A stretch of DNA of 22,516 bases from an uncultured Veillonella sp. (GCA_934202095.1 CAKPXN010000024.1:1-22516), one strand, 5' to 3'; counted from the stretch's first letter, positions 8,130-15,644 are shown. Made by a program: numbers and translations. The notes: a model not told the origin generated them from the letters alone.

Positions 8130-8700
8130 TTATATGAACCTCCTGAGATTTTAATTCTATAGTTATACCACTGACTGTAAAGTACATTTTATCAGCAGCG
8201 ATAGCTACTTCACGATTTACACGCCCCATAATATCACGGAAAAATCTTGTTAATTTATTTTCTGGTACAATACCTAATCCGATTTCATTAGTTACAAAAA
8301 TGACTGTTTTATTATCACTATTCTTTATATCTTGTAATAATAAACGCAGTTCTGTTAATATGACTGATTCCGCATGGTTCGCATCTTCTTGGCTATCTAT
8401 TTCACCACACGAAAAAAAATGATTAGATGTAAACATGGTGAGACAGTCAATTAGTACGATGTCGCTTACCTTGTTGATTTGTTTCCAATTATCATGTAAG
8501 TCACGTGGAATTTCAAAATTAATCCACTCTGATCCACGACGTAATTGATGTTTTTTGATGCGGTCTTTCATTTCCTCATCAAATGCCTGCCCCGTAGCTA
8601 TATATGCCTTACGACCTTGTTTTGACAAAGCTAGTTGTTCTGCAAATTCACTTTTTCCGCTACGAGCCCCGCCGGAGCATAGAATAATTGTAGATTTCAT
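8122..8700 (-). CDS. cobU: Adenosylcobinamide kinase / adenosylcobinamide-phosphate guanylyltransferase
   Basis: Bifunctional CobU/CobP, which phosphorylates adenosylcobinamide and transfers GMP from GTP to give adenosylcobinamide-GDP. The N-terminal P-loop is SGGARSGKSEFAE (residues 9-21). The conserved RIKKHQLRRG segment contains His51, the likely guanylylated residue by comparison with the family, and VTNEIGLGIVP lies in the C-terminal half. Length of 192 residues is slightly above the usual 175-185. It is the first gene of the cobalamin run; its ATG has AGGTG four bases upstream. The 64-base space to the divergent gene is far too short to hold a cobalamin riboswitch. The kinase activity would also allow salvage of cobinamide. 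Confidence 0.95.
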   Translation of the reverse strand: MKSTIILCSGGARSGKSEFAEQLALSKQGRKAYIATGQAFDEEMKDRIKKHQLRRGSEWINFEIPRDLHDNWKQINKVSDIVLIDCLTMFTSNHFFSCGEIDSQEDANHAESVILTELRLLLQDIKNSDNKTVIFVTNEIGLGIVPENKLTRFFRDIMGRVNREVAIAADKMYFTVSGITIELKSQEVHING

Positions 8701-8764
8701 AAATCACCTATACAAGTATATATAATTTCTGTATCATTATTAGTATAACAAAAGGAGATACACT
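8701..8764. promoter_or_regulatory. AT-rich divergent intergenic region between cobU and the unknown gene
   Basis: This 64-base region must carry the 5' signals of the cobalamin run (minus) and the unknown gene (plus) unless promoters lie inside the coding sequences. It has a perfect TATAAT (8721-8726) on the plus strand and a TATACT (8742-8747 read on minus), but neither has a convincing -35 at 16-18 bases. A 12-base palindrome-like TATACAAGTATA is at 8709-8720. The plus-strand AAAGGAG is at 8751-8757. A cobalamin riboswitch would need roughly 180-200 bases and is excluded here. Confidence 0.4.
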
Positions 8765-9103
8765 ATGGAAATTATGAATATGAAATTAAAAATAATGTCT
8801 ACCTTATGGGAAAATACATACCGGGTAGCCATCGAAGACGGTCAAGGCGGATATATCGCTACCTGTCGTGTAGTAGTCAATGTACCAATCGATCCATCAG
8901 AACTACCTCCTAATGCACCATCTGTAGAGCCTCAGATGTTCGTATTAGTTGAAGATTTTTCGTTTGATGCATCTAAGATTATAAATTTTGAGACTACATT
9001 GGCAGATTTATTGCGTGAGAAATTTAGATATCAAATTCCCCATATCTTCTTTTTCTATCCAAGTCCACATGATGTATTAAATCAAGAAATTACACAATCT
9101 TAA
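8765..9103 (+). CDS. Hypothetical protein of unknown function, 112 residues
   Basis: I do not recognise this protein. It is a real gene by its signals: AAAGGAG seven bases before the ATG, a clean frame and a strong terminator right after the stop. Other methionines at residues 4 and 6 are less well placed. It has no signal peptide, membrane helix or cysteine-rich motif. The N-terminal half looks like mixed beta strands (YRVAIEDGQGGYIATCRVVV), followed by a proline-rich loop (DPSELPPNAPSVEP) and an aromatic tail (IPHIFFFYPSPHD). It is probably a small soluble cytoplasmic protein. It is divergent from cobU and convergent with pduO, so it is wedged between the two cobalamin blocks; a link to corrinoid metabolism is only suggested by position. 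Confidence 0.8.
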   Translation: MEIMNMKLKIMSTLWENTYRVAIEDGQGGYIATCRVVVNVPIDPSELPPNAPSVEPQMFVLVEDFSFDASKIINFETTLADLLREKFRYQIPHIFFFYPSPHDVLNQEITQS

Positions 9104-9108
9104 TAAAG

Positions 9109-9141
9109 AAAAAAGCTATGTAATGAAAACATAGCTTTTTT
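9109..9141. terminator. Bidirectional intrinsic terminator
   Basis: A 13-base-pair stem, AAAAAAGCTATGT (9109-9121) with ACATAGCTTTTTT (9129-9141), encloses a seven-base loop. T-runs follow on both strands, so it can end both the plus-strand unknown gene and the minus-strand run finishing with pduO, whose stop codon lies three bases beyond the stem. Confidence 0.9.
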
Positions 9142-9144
9142 TAT

Positions 9145-9660
9145 TTATTCTTCTCCGATTTCTTCTTCTACACGACTCAAGATAAAGCATAAATCAGAAA
9201 GTCGATTTAAATAGCGTAAATTAGACTCATGTACGCTTTCACCTTCATCTAATACGCGCCATAAATCACGTTCAGCACGACGAGCAACAGTTCTAGATAC
9301 ATGTAGATATGCAGAAGATTTATTTTCACCAGGTAAAATAAATTCTGCCAAAGGTTCTAATTTAGCATCAAAACGATCGATTACCTTTTCCAAATGTTTT
9401 ACTTGTTGATCTGTAATTTGAGGCGCTTGATTTAAACTTGCAATATCTGCCATCAAAGTCCATAAAGAACGTTCTATATCAAGCAATTCAGCTTGGACCC
9501 TAACATTTTTGGCATATGCACGAGCTAAGCCTAAGAATGCTTGAAGCTCATCAATCGTACCATATGCTTCGACACGAAGAGACGATTTCTTAACCCGTTC
9601 TCCCGTATAAAGTCCAGTTGTACCTTGGTCGCCTGTTTTTGTATAAACGCTACTACTCAT
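9145..9660 (-). CDS. pduO: Cob(I)alamin adenosyltransferase, PduO type
   Basis: Transfers the adenosyl group from ATP to cob(I)alamin, forming adenosylcobalamin, the cofactor of enzymes such as methylmalonyl-CoA mutase. Family signatures are all visible: the N-terminal ATP-binding YTKTGDQGTTGLYTGER (residues 6-22), RVEAYGTIDELQAFLG (29-44), SRTVARRAERDLW (122-134) and YLNRLSDLCFILSR (150-163), including the arginine pair and the Asn152/Asp156 positions used in the active site. Length of 171 residues is near the family norm. AGGAGGT lies six bases before the ATG. It comes 21 bases after ndk at the end of a long minus-strand run and is separated from the main cobalamin genes by one divergent gene. 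Confidence 0.94.
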   Translation of the reverse strand: MSSSVYTKTGDQGTTGLYTGERVKKSSLRVEAYGTIDELQAFLGLARAYAKNVRVQAELLDIERSLWTLMADIASLNQAPQITDQQVKHLEKVIDRFDAKLEPLAEFILPGENKSSAYLHVSRTVARRAERDLWRVLDEGESVHESNLRYLNRLSDLCFILSRVEEEIGEE

Positions 9661-9681
9661 GGTTGTACCTCCTATTATATG

Positions 9682-10089
9682 TTATTTATATTCTGGAAAC
9701 CATAATTGAATTTCACGTGCTGCTGATTCTACTGAATCAGATGCATGTACAACATTAGAATCCATAGTTAAGGCATAGTCACCACGAATACTACCTGGGG
9801 TGGCATCTATAGGATTAGTTGCTCCGTTAATGTTACGTACTGAAGTAACAGCATTCTTACCTGCTAGTACAAAAGCCAATACAGGCCCAGATGTAATGAA
9901 ATCAACAAGTTCCCCAAAGAATGGTTTATCTTTATGTTCAGCATAATGCTCTTCTGCTAATTCGTTGGGAGCTTGAAGTAATTTCATAGCTTTAATTTGT
10001 AGACCTTTTCTTTCATAGCGTGTAAGAATTTCACCACATATATGACGTTTTACACCATCTGGTTTAATGAGAACTAAAGTTTCTTCCAT
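9682..10089 (-). CDS. ndk: Nucleoside diphosphate kinase
   Basis: Transfers the gamma phosphate of ATP to nucleoside diphosphates through a phosphohistidine. The N-terminal TLVLIKPDGV (Lys9), GATNP at 89-93, PGSIRGDYA at 98-106 and the active-site His115 in NVVHASDS are present. The usual wording of the last motif is closer to N-hydrophobic-IHGSDS, so valine and alanine are mild substitutions that leave the catalytic histidine and serine intact. Length of 135 residues is standard. GAGGAGG lies a few bases before the ATG. It starts 18 bases after the htpX stop and ends 21 bases before pduO, so the three are probably co-transcribed, though their functions share only nucleotide use. Confidence 0.95.
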   Translation of the reverse strand: MEETLVLIKPDGVKRHICGEILTRYERKGLQIKAMKLLQAPNELAEEHYAEHKDKPFFGELVDFITSGPVLAFVLAGKNAVTSVRNINGATNPIDATPGSIRGDYALTMDSNVVHASDSVESAAREIQLWFPEYK

Positions 10090-10107
10090 AGTTAAACCTC
10101 CTCTATA

Positions 10108-10968
10108 TTAGAATCTATAATGTGGATTTAAAGATAGTTTTTTGAGCTTAGCAATTCGATCTTGTGTACTTGGATGAGTGCTAAACAAATTGGATAAACT
10201 AGCACCAATACCCATCATAGGATTAATGATAAACATGTGAGCTGTTGCATTACTTGCATTAGGCAAAGTGCCATACTTGGAATATTCTTCTATTTTAGCC
10301 AATGCTGAAGCAAGTCCCATCGGATTTTTACTCAACATTGCGCCACCTTCATCAGCTAAGTATTCACGCGTACGAGAAATACTCATTTGAATCAAAGCAG
10401 CTGCTAAAGGAGCTAAAATAACCATCCCTAATAAGGCAAGTGGATTGACACTATCCTCTCTATCATCTGAACGGCCACCAAAAAACATACCAAAATGAGC
10501 GATTGTAGATATGGCACCAGCAATAATAGCAGCAATGGTACTAATTAAGGTATCACGATTTTTAACATGTGTTAACTCATGTCCTAACACACCTGCTAAT
10601 TCATCATCAGTTAATAGACGTTGAATACCAGCAGTTACTGCTACAGCAGCATGTTCTGGATTTCGACCAGTAGCAAAAGCATTTGGTACATCCGTAGGAA
10701 TGATATATACCCTTGGCATTGGTAAATTGCCATTTTTCGCCAATTGTTCAACCATACCATAAAGTTTAGGATCTGATTGAGCTGTGACCTGTTGTGCATT
10801 ATATTGCGCTAGTACGATTTTATCACTATACCAATATGATGCAATCGACATGCCTGCAGATATGATGAACATTAACATCATGCCCCGTGCACCGCCAAAA
10901 GCATCACCTAATAATACTAGTATCACTATTAAAGTAGCTAGTAACATTGTTGTTTTAAAATTATTCAT
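10108..10968 (-). CDS. htpX: Membrane zinc metalloprotease HtpX, M48B family
   Basis: Membrane protease involved in quality control of damaged membrane proteins. With the preferred start it has 286 residues: two N-terminal membrane helices (about 8-25 and 30-47), the zinc motif HELTH at 130-134, two further helices (about 142-163 and 177-197), and the third ligand Glu202 in SRTREYLADEG. The C-terminal HPSTQDRIAKL is also typical. The frame can be opened five codons earlier at 10983, but GGAGG (10974-10978) lies inside that extension, five bases before the ATG at 10968, so the shorter form is chosen. It starts 47 bases after thrB and precedes ndk by 18. Confidence 0.94.
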   Translation of the reverse strand: MNNFKTTMLLATLIVILVLLGDAFGGARGMMLMFIISAGMSIASYWYSDKIVLAQYNAQQVTAQSDPKLYGMVEQLAKNGNLPMPRVYIIPTDVPNAFATGRNPEHAAVAVTAGIQRLLTDDELAGVLGHELTHVKNRDTLISTIAAIIAGAISTIAHFGMFFGGRSDDREDSVNPLALLGMVILAPLAAALIQMSISRTREYLADEGGAMLSKNPMGLASALAKIEEYSKYGTLPNASNATAHMFIINPMMGIGASLSNLFSTHPSTQDRIAKLKKLSLNPHYRF

Positions 10969-10973
10969 AGAAT

Positions 10974-10978
10974 CCTCC
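10974..10978 (-). promoter_or_regulatory. Ribosome binding site that fixes the htpX start
   Basis: GGAGG on the minus strand, five bases before the ATG at 10968. It lies within the five-codon extension starting at 10983 and therefore argues against that longer start. The shorter protein begins MNNFKTT and leads straight into the first membrane helix, as is usual for HtpX. Confidence 0.75.
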
Positions 10979-11015
10979 AACATAAGTTTTTGGACTATGC
11001 CTTAACTAAGATATA

Positions 11016-11942
11016 TTATACCATATTTTGAATAGTTGTGGCTCCCACAGTGTCGGCCTCTAATACATATACCTTGTTCGCAATACCATGAAAATCAAAG
11101 ATTTGTCCCATAGCATTAGCTACTGTTTGTACATGAGCTTTATCCGTATATGCAATCAGTGTAGACCCTGACCCACTAATCGTTGCACCATAAGCACCTG
11201 CCGCTTTTGCAGCAGCAAATACCTTATCACAATGTGGAATCAATGTTTTTCTATAAGGAACATGTAAATTATCTTCTAAGGCTACTTCTAAATTAGATAG
11301 TTGATTTGTGATCAAACTTGTTACAAATAGTGATGCATGGCTCACATTTTGAACGGCTTCTTTGAAAGGCACATGATTTGGTAATACAGAACGAGCATAT
11401 TCTGTAGAGACTAATACCTCTGGCACCACTACGGCGAAATGTAATGATTCCGGTACAGGAATTACTGTATTCAATACCTTATCTTTCAAACCTGTAGCGC
11501 AGCATAGATTACCATAGATGGCGGGTGCTACATTATCAGGATGGCCTTCCATGCGATTTGCAATAATTAATAAATCTTCTTTTGAAAGTGGATTTTTTAC
11601 AAGATTATTGGCTAGTAATAAACCACCTACAATGGCAGTGCTACTACTGCCGAGGCCACGAGATGGTGGAATCAATGTTTCCGATGTTATATGTCCGTAT
11701 TGAATTGGCTCTTGTGCCTTAGCAAACACTTGCTCTATAGCAATGCCAATAAGATTTTTTTTAGGATCTTCTTTTTCTAAGATATCTGCCCCATAACCAT
11801 GAAATGTATAACTAAATGATGTAGCACTTTCATTAGGTGTAAATTCAAAAATATTATATAAATTTAAAGCTAGTCCAAGGCAATCAAAACCAGGCCCGCA
11901 ATTAGCACTTGTAGCGGGCACTTGTACACGAATAGTAGTCAT
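11016..11942 (-). CDS. thrB: Homoserine kinase
   Basis: GHMP kinase that phosphorylates L-homoserine to O-phospho-L-homoserine for threonine synthesis. The N-terminal VPATSANCGPGFDCLGLAL (residues 8-26), the ATP loop PPSRGLGSSSTA (92-103), EGHPDNVAPAIYG and the late GATISGSGST are all typical. The open frame extends to a GTG at 11972 inside hom, but the ATG at 11942, four bases after the hom stop, gives the standard N-terminus MTTIRVQVPA and 308 residues, and is preferred. The ribosome binding signal is only GGAAG about ten bases upstream, so translation probably depends on coupling to hom. No threonine synthase or aspartokinase gene is in the window. Confidence 0.95.
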   Translation of the reverse strand: MTTIRVQVPATSANCGPGFDCLGLALNLYNIFEFTPNESATSFSYTFHGYGADILEKEDPKKNLIGIAIEQVFAKAQEPIQYGHITSETLIPPSRGLGSSSTAIVGGLLLANNLVKNPLSKEDLLIIANRMEGHPDNVAPAIYGNLCCATGLKDKVLNTVIPVPESLHFAVVVPEVLVSTEYARSVLPNHVPFKEAVQNVSHASLFVTSLITNQLSNLEVALEDNLHVPYRKTLIPHCDKVFAAAKAAGAYGATISGSGSTLIAYTDKAHVQTVANAMGQIFDFHGIANKVYVLEADTVGATTIQNMV

Positions 11943-11946
11943 AATG

Positions 11947-13236
11947 TTAGGCTTCCATAATTCTGATAACACTGCTTACTTCTTTCACAGAACGTAAGCT
12001 ATTAAAGGAATCGATTAAGTTCAAAATATACGAGTGTGGACATTTAGATGTCACGATGGCTAGTACTGCAGTTTCAGGGTCTTTATTGCGTTGAACAATA
12101 GAGAGAACCGAGATTTTTTGCTCTGCCAATTTTGTAGCAATTTTAGCAAGAACACCTGTTTTATTATCAACTGATAAGCGCATATAGTAGCTAGATTGGA
12201 TTTTCCCTGGGGAGTATATATTTTTTTGATCAAAATAAAATGGTTTCAAGCGTCCTGTAGATTCAAAGGCAACATTCTTTGCTACTTCCATAATATCGCT
12301 CACAACGGAACTACCTGTAGGTAGACTTCCTGCACCACGACCATAGAACATAGCATCATCAATGCCATTGCCTTTAATATAAATAGCATTATACGAACCG
12401 CGTACAGATGCTAATGGATGTGTTAATGGTACAAAAGCTGGATATACATTAAGGGATAGGCCCTTTGAAGATTCTTTAGCAATACCAATAAGTTTAATAT
12501 TATAACCAAACTCTTTACCAAAGGAAATATCCTCTGTATCTATTTTCGTAATACCTTCTACGGTTACATCTTCGAAGAATATGCGACGATTAAAACTAAT
12601 AGAAGCTAAAATAGCAAGCTTTCGAGCCGCGTCTAACCCTTCTACATCGGCAGTTGGATCCGCTTCCGCATACCCTAAATCTTGTGCTTCTTTTAATACA
12701 TCGCTGTAGCTCAAACCTTCATCAGTCATCTTGGATAGGATAAAGTTTGTTGTACCATTCATAATACCAACTAGTTCGGTAATTCGGTTACCACCTAGAG
12801 ATTCATATAATGTTCTGATGATTGGAATACCACCAAGAACAGACGCTTCAAAACGTAAATCTACATTATTTTTATAGGCTAAATCAAATAAATATGGTCC
12901 AGCTTCAGCTAACAAATCCTTGTTGGCTGTAACAACGCTTTTGCCATGCTTTAATGCTGCTTCTACGCATTCCTTTGCAAAGGTGGTGCCACCCATTAAT
13001 TCTACGACGATATCAATTGATTCGTCATTCATTACATCAACTATATTTGTTACATACTGCGCTGTACTAGGCAATGTAATATTGCTATATTTATCTGGGT
13101 TACGAACGAAAATCTTGGCAATCTCGATGTTAACACCACTTCGATTTTTTATTAATTCCACATTGTCTTGTAATAAATTAAATGTTCCTTGCGAAACAGT
13201 ACCAAATCCTAATAAGGCTATTTTTATGGTCTTCAT
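11947..13236 (-). CDS. hom: Homoserine dehydrogenase with C-terminal ACT domain
   Basis: Reduces aspartate-semialdehyde to homoserine with NAD(P)H, at the branch to threonine and methionine. The N-terminal Rossmann motif is LLGFGTVSQG (residues 8-17). TANKDLLA has Lys106; GIMNGTTNFIL is at 157-167; and GYAEADPTADVEGLDAARK (188-206) carries the catalytic acidic residues and lysine. An ACT domain from about residue 352 (MRLSVDNKTGVLAKIA) suggests threonine feedback inhibition, as known in the family. At 429 residues it is full length for the ACT-containing form. TAGGA lies five bases before the ATG. It is 43 bases downstream of a separate ACT-domain gene and four bases upstream of thrB. Confidence 0.96.
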   Translation of the reverse strand: MKTIKIALLGFGTVSQGTFNLLQDNVELIKNRSGVNIEIAKIFVRNPDKYSNITLPSTAQYVTNIVDVMNDESIDIVVELMGGTTFAKECVEAALKHGKSVVTANKDLLAEAGPYLFDLAYKNNVDLRFEASVLGGIPIIRTLYESLGGNRITELVGIMNGTTNFILSKMTDEGLSYSDVLKEAQDLGYAEADPTADVEGLDAARKLAILASISFNRRIFFEDVTVEGITKIDTEDISFGKEFGYNIKLIGIAKESSKGLSLNVYPAFVPLTHPLASVRGSYNAIYIKGNGIDDAMFYGRGAGSLPTGSSVVSDIMEVAKNVAFESTGRLKPFYFDQKNIYSPGKIQSSYYMRLSVDNKTGVLAKIATKLAEQKISVLSIVQRNKDPETAVLAIVTSKCPHSYILNLIDSFNSLRSVKEVSSVIRIMEA

Positions 13237-13279
13237 AATGGTCCTACTCTCTTCTAGATTGGTCTATGCATCAAAATAA

Positions 13280-13729
13280 TTAAGCTTGACCTAAAATTTC
13301 TACTTTTATAATACCTTTCATATTTCGAATATCATGTAATAATTCCTCTAAAGAGCCTTGTAAATTTTTAGTTTCAAAGGAAATACTACTATTCGCAATG
13401 CCTTGTAATGGGATATCTTGATTGATAGTCAAAATACTGCCATTTTTATCGGCAATAGCTTTTAATACACTTGATAACATGCCAGATTCATTTGACATAG
13501 ATACGGTAATGCTAACAATTTTTCCTTGTGCAATTTCAAAAAATGGAAATACATAATCTTTATATTTATAATATGCAGAACGACTTAAATCCATTTTTTC
13601 AACAGCTTCATTTATTGTTTTTACTTCACCTAGTTTAAGAATTTCCTTTACCTTGATCGTTTTCTTGATTGCTTCTGGTAGAATATCTTCTTGAACTAAA
13701 TAAAATTTATCTTTTTTTGGTTTTGACAT
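13280..13729 (-). CDS. ACT-domain protein, PheB/UPF0735-like, possible amino-acid-responsive regulator
   Basis: Small cytoplasmic protein of 149 residues. The N-terminal half (FYLVQEDILPEAIKK, then GEVKTINEAVEKMDLSRSAYYKYKD) resembles a helix-turn-helix-like segment, and the C-terminal half is an ACT domain (IVSITVSMSNESGMLSSVL). This architecture matches the PheB/UPF0735 group, whose function is not firmly known. The open frame runs upstream to 13783 over the end of the preceding gene, but AAGGAGA six bases before the ATG at 13729 marks the true start, leaving a 16-base gap after that gene. Its place just before hom-thrB suggests it senses an amino acid of the aspartate family; that is inference. 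No enzyme domain is seen. Confidence 0.87.
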   Translation of the reverse strand: MSKPKKDKFYLVQEDILPEAIKKTIKVKEILKLGEVKTINEAVEKMDLSRSAYYKYKDYVFPFFEIAQGKIVSITVSMSNESGMLSSVLKAIADKNGSILTINQDIPLQGIANSSISFETKNLQGSLEELLHDIRNMKGIIKVEILGQA

Positions 13730-13745
13730 ACTAATTCTCCTTACA

Positions 13746-14732
13746 CTAATTCGATGTTTCTTGAGCAACAAATTGACGTCCATATAATGTTAATACCGCG
13801 TACATACCAATAAAAAATGGAAGATACTCTGCCATTACACGCCACGCAACAGCTATAATACCAACAGTACCACTTGGTACAAATGGTGCAAAAAGTATAA
13901 TAAATAATCCTTCCGCTATACCTGTTCCCCCTGGTGTAGGTGCAAAATAGAGTATCAAATTTAACAGTATCATGCGATCTAATATAGTAACGACTGGTAC
14001 ATCAGTGGTAAATGCAAACATCAATGCTGGTGCTATACAATATAAACACAATAGACTCAAGCCCGATTCAACAAACACAATAAACGATTGTGTGGGCTTT
14101 TTGTACAAAAGACCAAGACCTTGATTTAAGGTCTCTAGTTTTGCCAACCAATCCTTTGTTTTATGAGCCTTAAAACGCTGTGCTAAATTAAAAACGAATT
14201 TTCTCATATAAACTGTTTGAAGAATATATGTACCTAGCAAAGTAGCCAATACCGCTAAAAAAGAAAATAGTAGTAGCATATCTCTTGTGATGTACGGTAT
14301 TTCTATAGCATCATATAAAAATACTATCGGTAACATAAGGACCAAAAACATTATTGAGAATACAGTTCGTATTAATACAATGGGAGTACCCCTACTGATA
14401 GGAACATTATAGCTTTTCAATACTAATACTTGTGCTACAGCACCACCACTAGCTCCTGGTGTAAGCATAGCCATGAAATAATTACTAAAAATAACACGTA
14501 GTACGGCTTTTATTGAAAGTTTATAACCACCTATTTTAACGAGTCGTTGTAGTCGCAATCCATCAAAATACATGCCTAATCCAAGAGCAAGTAATGCTAG
14601 TAATATAGATTCTCCATTAAAGGTAGAAATTGTTTTTAAAGCTTCTAGGTCAATGGTATAGTAAATAATTCCTAGTGATACGGCAAATAGTAAAATAAAC
14701 ATACATATGCCGCGTCTCATCATCTTGCTCAT
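13746..14732 (-). CDS. Flippase-like integral membrane protein, LPG-synthase transmembrane family (UPF0104)
   Basis: Polytopic inner-membrane protein of 328 residues with about seven or eight hydrophobic segments. The family signatures are TPGASGGAVAQVLVLKSY (about residues 91-108) and FAPTPGGTGIAEGLF near the C-terminus, as in the membrane domain of lysylphosphatidylglycerol synthase/AglD/HpnL-type proteins. The soluble aminoacyl-transfer domain of MprF is absent, so it is not expected to make lysyl-PG. Members are thought to flip or transfer lipid-linked groups. The ATG overlaps the stop of the upstream ChbG/YdjC-type deacetylase in ATGA, so the two are translationally coupled and probably act on the same glycolipid or glycan; that is inference. 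Confidence 0.88.
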   Translation of the reverse strand: MSKMMRRGICMFILLFAVSLGIIYYTIDLEALKTISTFNGESILLALLALGLGMYFDGLRLQRLVKIGGYKLSIKAVLRVIFSNYFMAMLTPGASGGAVAQVLVLKSYNVPISRGTPIVLIRTVFSIMFLVLMLPIVFLYDAIEIPYITRDMLLLFSFLAVLATLLGTYILQTVYMRKFVFNLAQRFKAHKTKDWLAKLETLNQGLGLLYKKPTQSFIVFVESGLSLLCLYCIAPALMFAFTTDVPVVTILDRMILLNLILYFAPTPGGTGIAEGLFIILFAPFVPSGTVGIIAVAWRVMAEYLPFFIGMYAVLTLYGRQFVAQETSN

Positions 14733-15583
14733 ATTATATCCCCATAATTAATGAGCTCTATTGCATGTTGATCAATGTATCTAAGAACGGTATCAGATGT
14801 CATAGCAGTCAATTCATCTTGCCAATGATAGTTCCATTTAAACTGCTCATTTAGCACTTTATTATTAATGCCAGGATGAGTCATAATTTCATGGGCACCA
14901 GATAGAGAGCTAACTTGTTTTAAAATTGATAATAACTCTGTTTCACCTAAAGCGCCACCATTAATCATACCCCAGAAGTATTGTGTAAAATAAATTCCTT
15001 TATCGCGAATGATAGGCAATGCTTGAGCAGCCACGGTGCTCAAACCACATTTCCCCATAATACGAACAGGATTATGCACACCATTCAAAAATGTTATTTT
15101 TTCATTTGGTACACGTATAGCTTTAATTTTATATCGCATAGCCTGTTCTAAAACTATAGGGAGAATGCTTGGTAGGACATGCATATGTTGGTGTCCATCA
15201 ATATGAGTTACGTTTACACCAGATTCCATAATTTTAGAAACTTGATTTGTAATCTCTGTTCTCACTTCATCATAATTAATAGAGCCACTATATATGCGCT
15301 TCATAAACTCTATATAATTATCAACAAAAACACCTTCTTTTGTTACAAGACTAGGAATTTCACTAGGATCACTTACAGGGGCTATTCCTCCCACCAAAGC
15401 TATGTGAATACCTATACCCAACTTTGGATATTCCTTTGCCATATCTACTGCTTCATTAAAAGCAGCACCACTTGCCAATATAGATGTGCTTGTAATAGCA
15501 CCTTTAGTATGCCCTACGATAATACCTTCATTTATAGCTGAATGAAGGCCAAAATCGTCAGCATTTATAATTAATTTTGACAT
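14729..15583 (-). CDS. ChbG/YdjC-family carbohydrate deacetylase (HpnK-like)
   Basis: Metal-dependent deacetylase of N-acetylated sugars, 284 residues. The N-terminus INADDFGLHSAINEGI carries the conserved Asp9-Asp10 pair. His60 in GIGIH, the histidine cluster HIDGHQHMHV (127-136) and a late HEIMTHPG match the metal-binding and catalytic positions of the family. ChbG of enterobacteria deacetylates chitobiose, while HpnK acts on a glycosylated hopanoid; the true substrate here is unknown. No signal peptide is visible, so it acts in the cytoplasm. It opens the minus-strand run that includes the flippase-like gene (four-base overlap), the ACT protein, hom and thrB. A probable promoter lies about 60-90 bases upstream. 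Confidence 0.9.
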   Translation of the reverse strand: MSKLIINADDFGLHSAINEGIIVGHTKGAITSTSILASGAAFNEAVDMAKEYPKLGIGIHIALVGGIAPVSDPSEIPSLVTKEGVFVDNYIEFMKRIYSGSINYDEVRTEITNQVSKIMESGVNVTHIDGHQHMHVLPSILPIVLEQAMRYKIKAIRVPNEKITFLNGVHNPVRIMGKCGLSTVAAQALPIIRDKGIYFTQYFWGMINGGALGETELLSILKQVSSLSGAHEIMTHPGINNKVLNEQFKWNYHWQDELTAMTSDTVLRYIDQHAIELINYGDII

Positions 15584-15644
15584 ATGCGTGCCTCTTTATT
15601 CGTAAAAATGGGAAAACAATGTTCACCCAGAAAAGATATATGTT

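Noticed and set aside
8701..8764. Cobalamin riboswitch before cobU
   Set aside because: The gap is far too short and contains no B12-box-like sequence.
12920..13279. Plus-strand open frame of 119 codons opposite hom
   Set aside because: Shadow of the conserved hom N-terminus; no ribosome site and no recognisable domain.
15179..15541. Plus-strand open frame of 120 codons opposite the deacetylase gene
   Set aside because: It is antisense to a clear ChbG/YdjC gene with conserved histidines, its translation is low-complexity, rich in Tyr, Ile, His and Cys, and no ribosome site precedes it.
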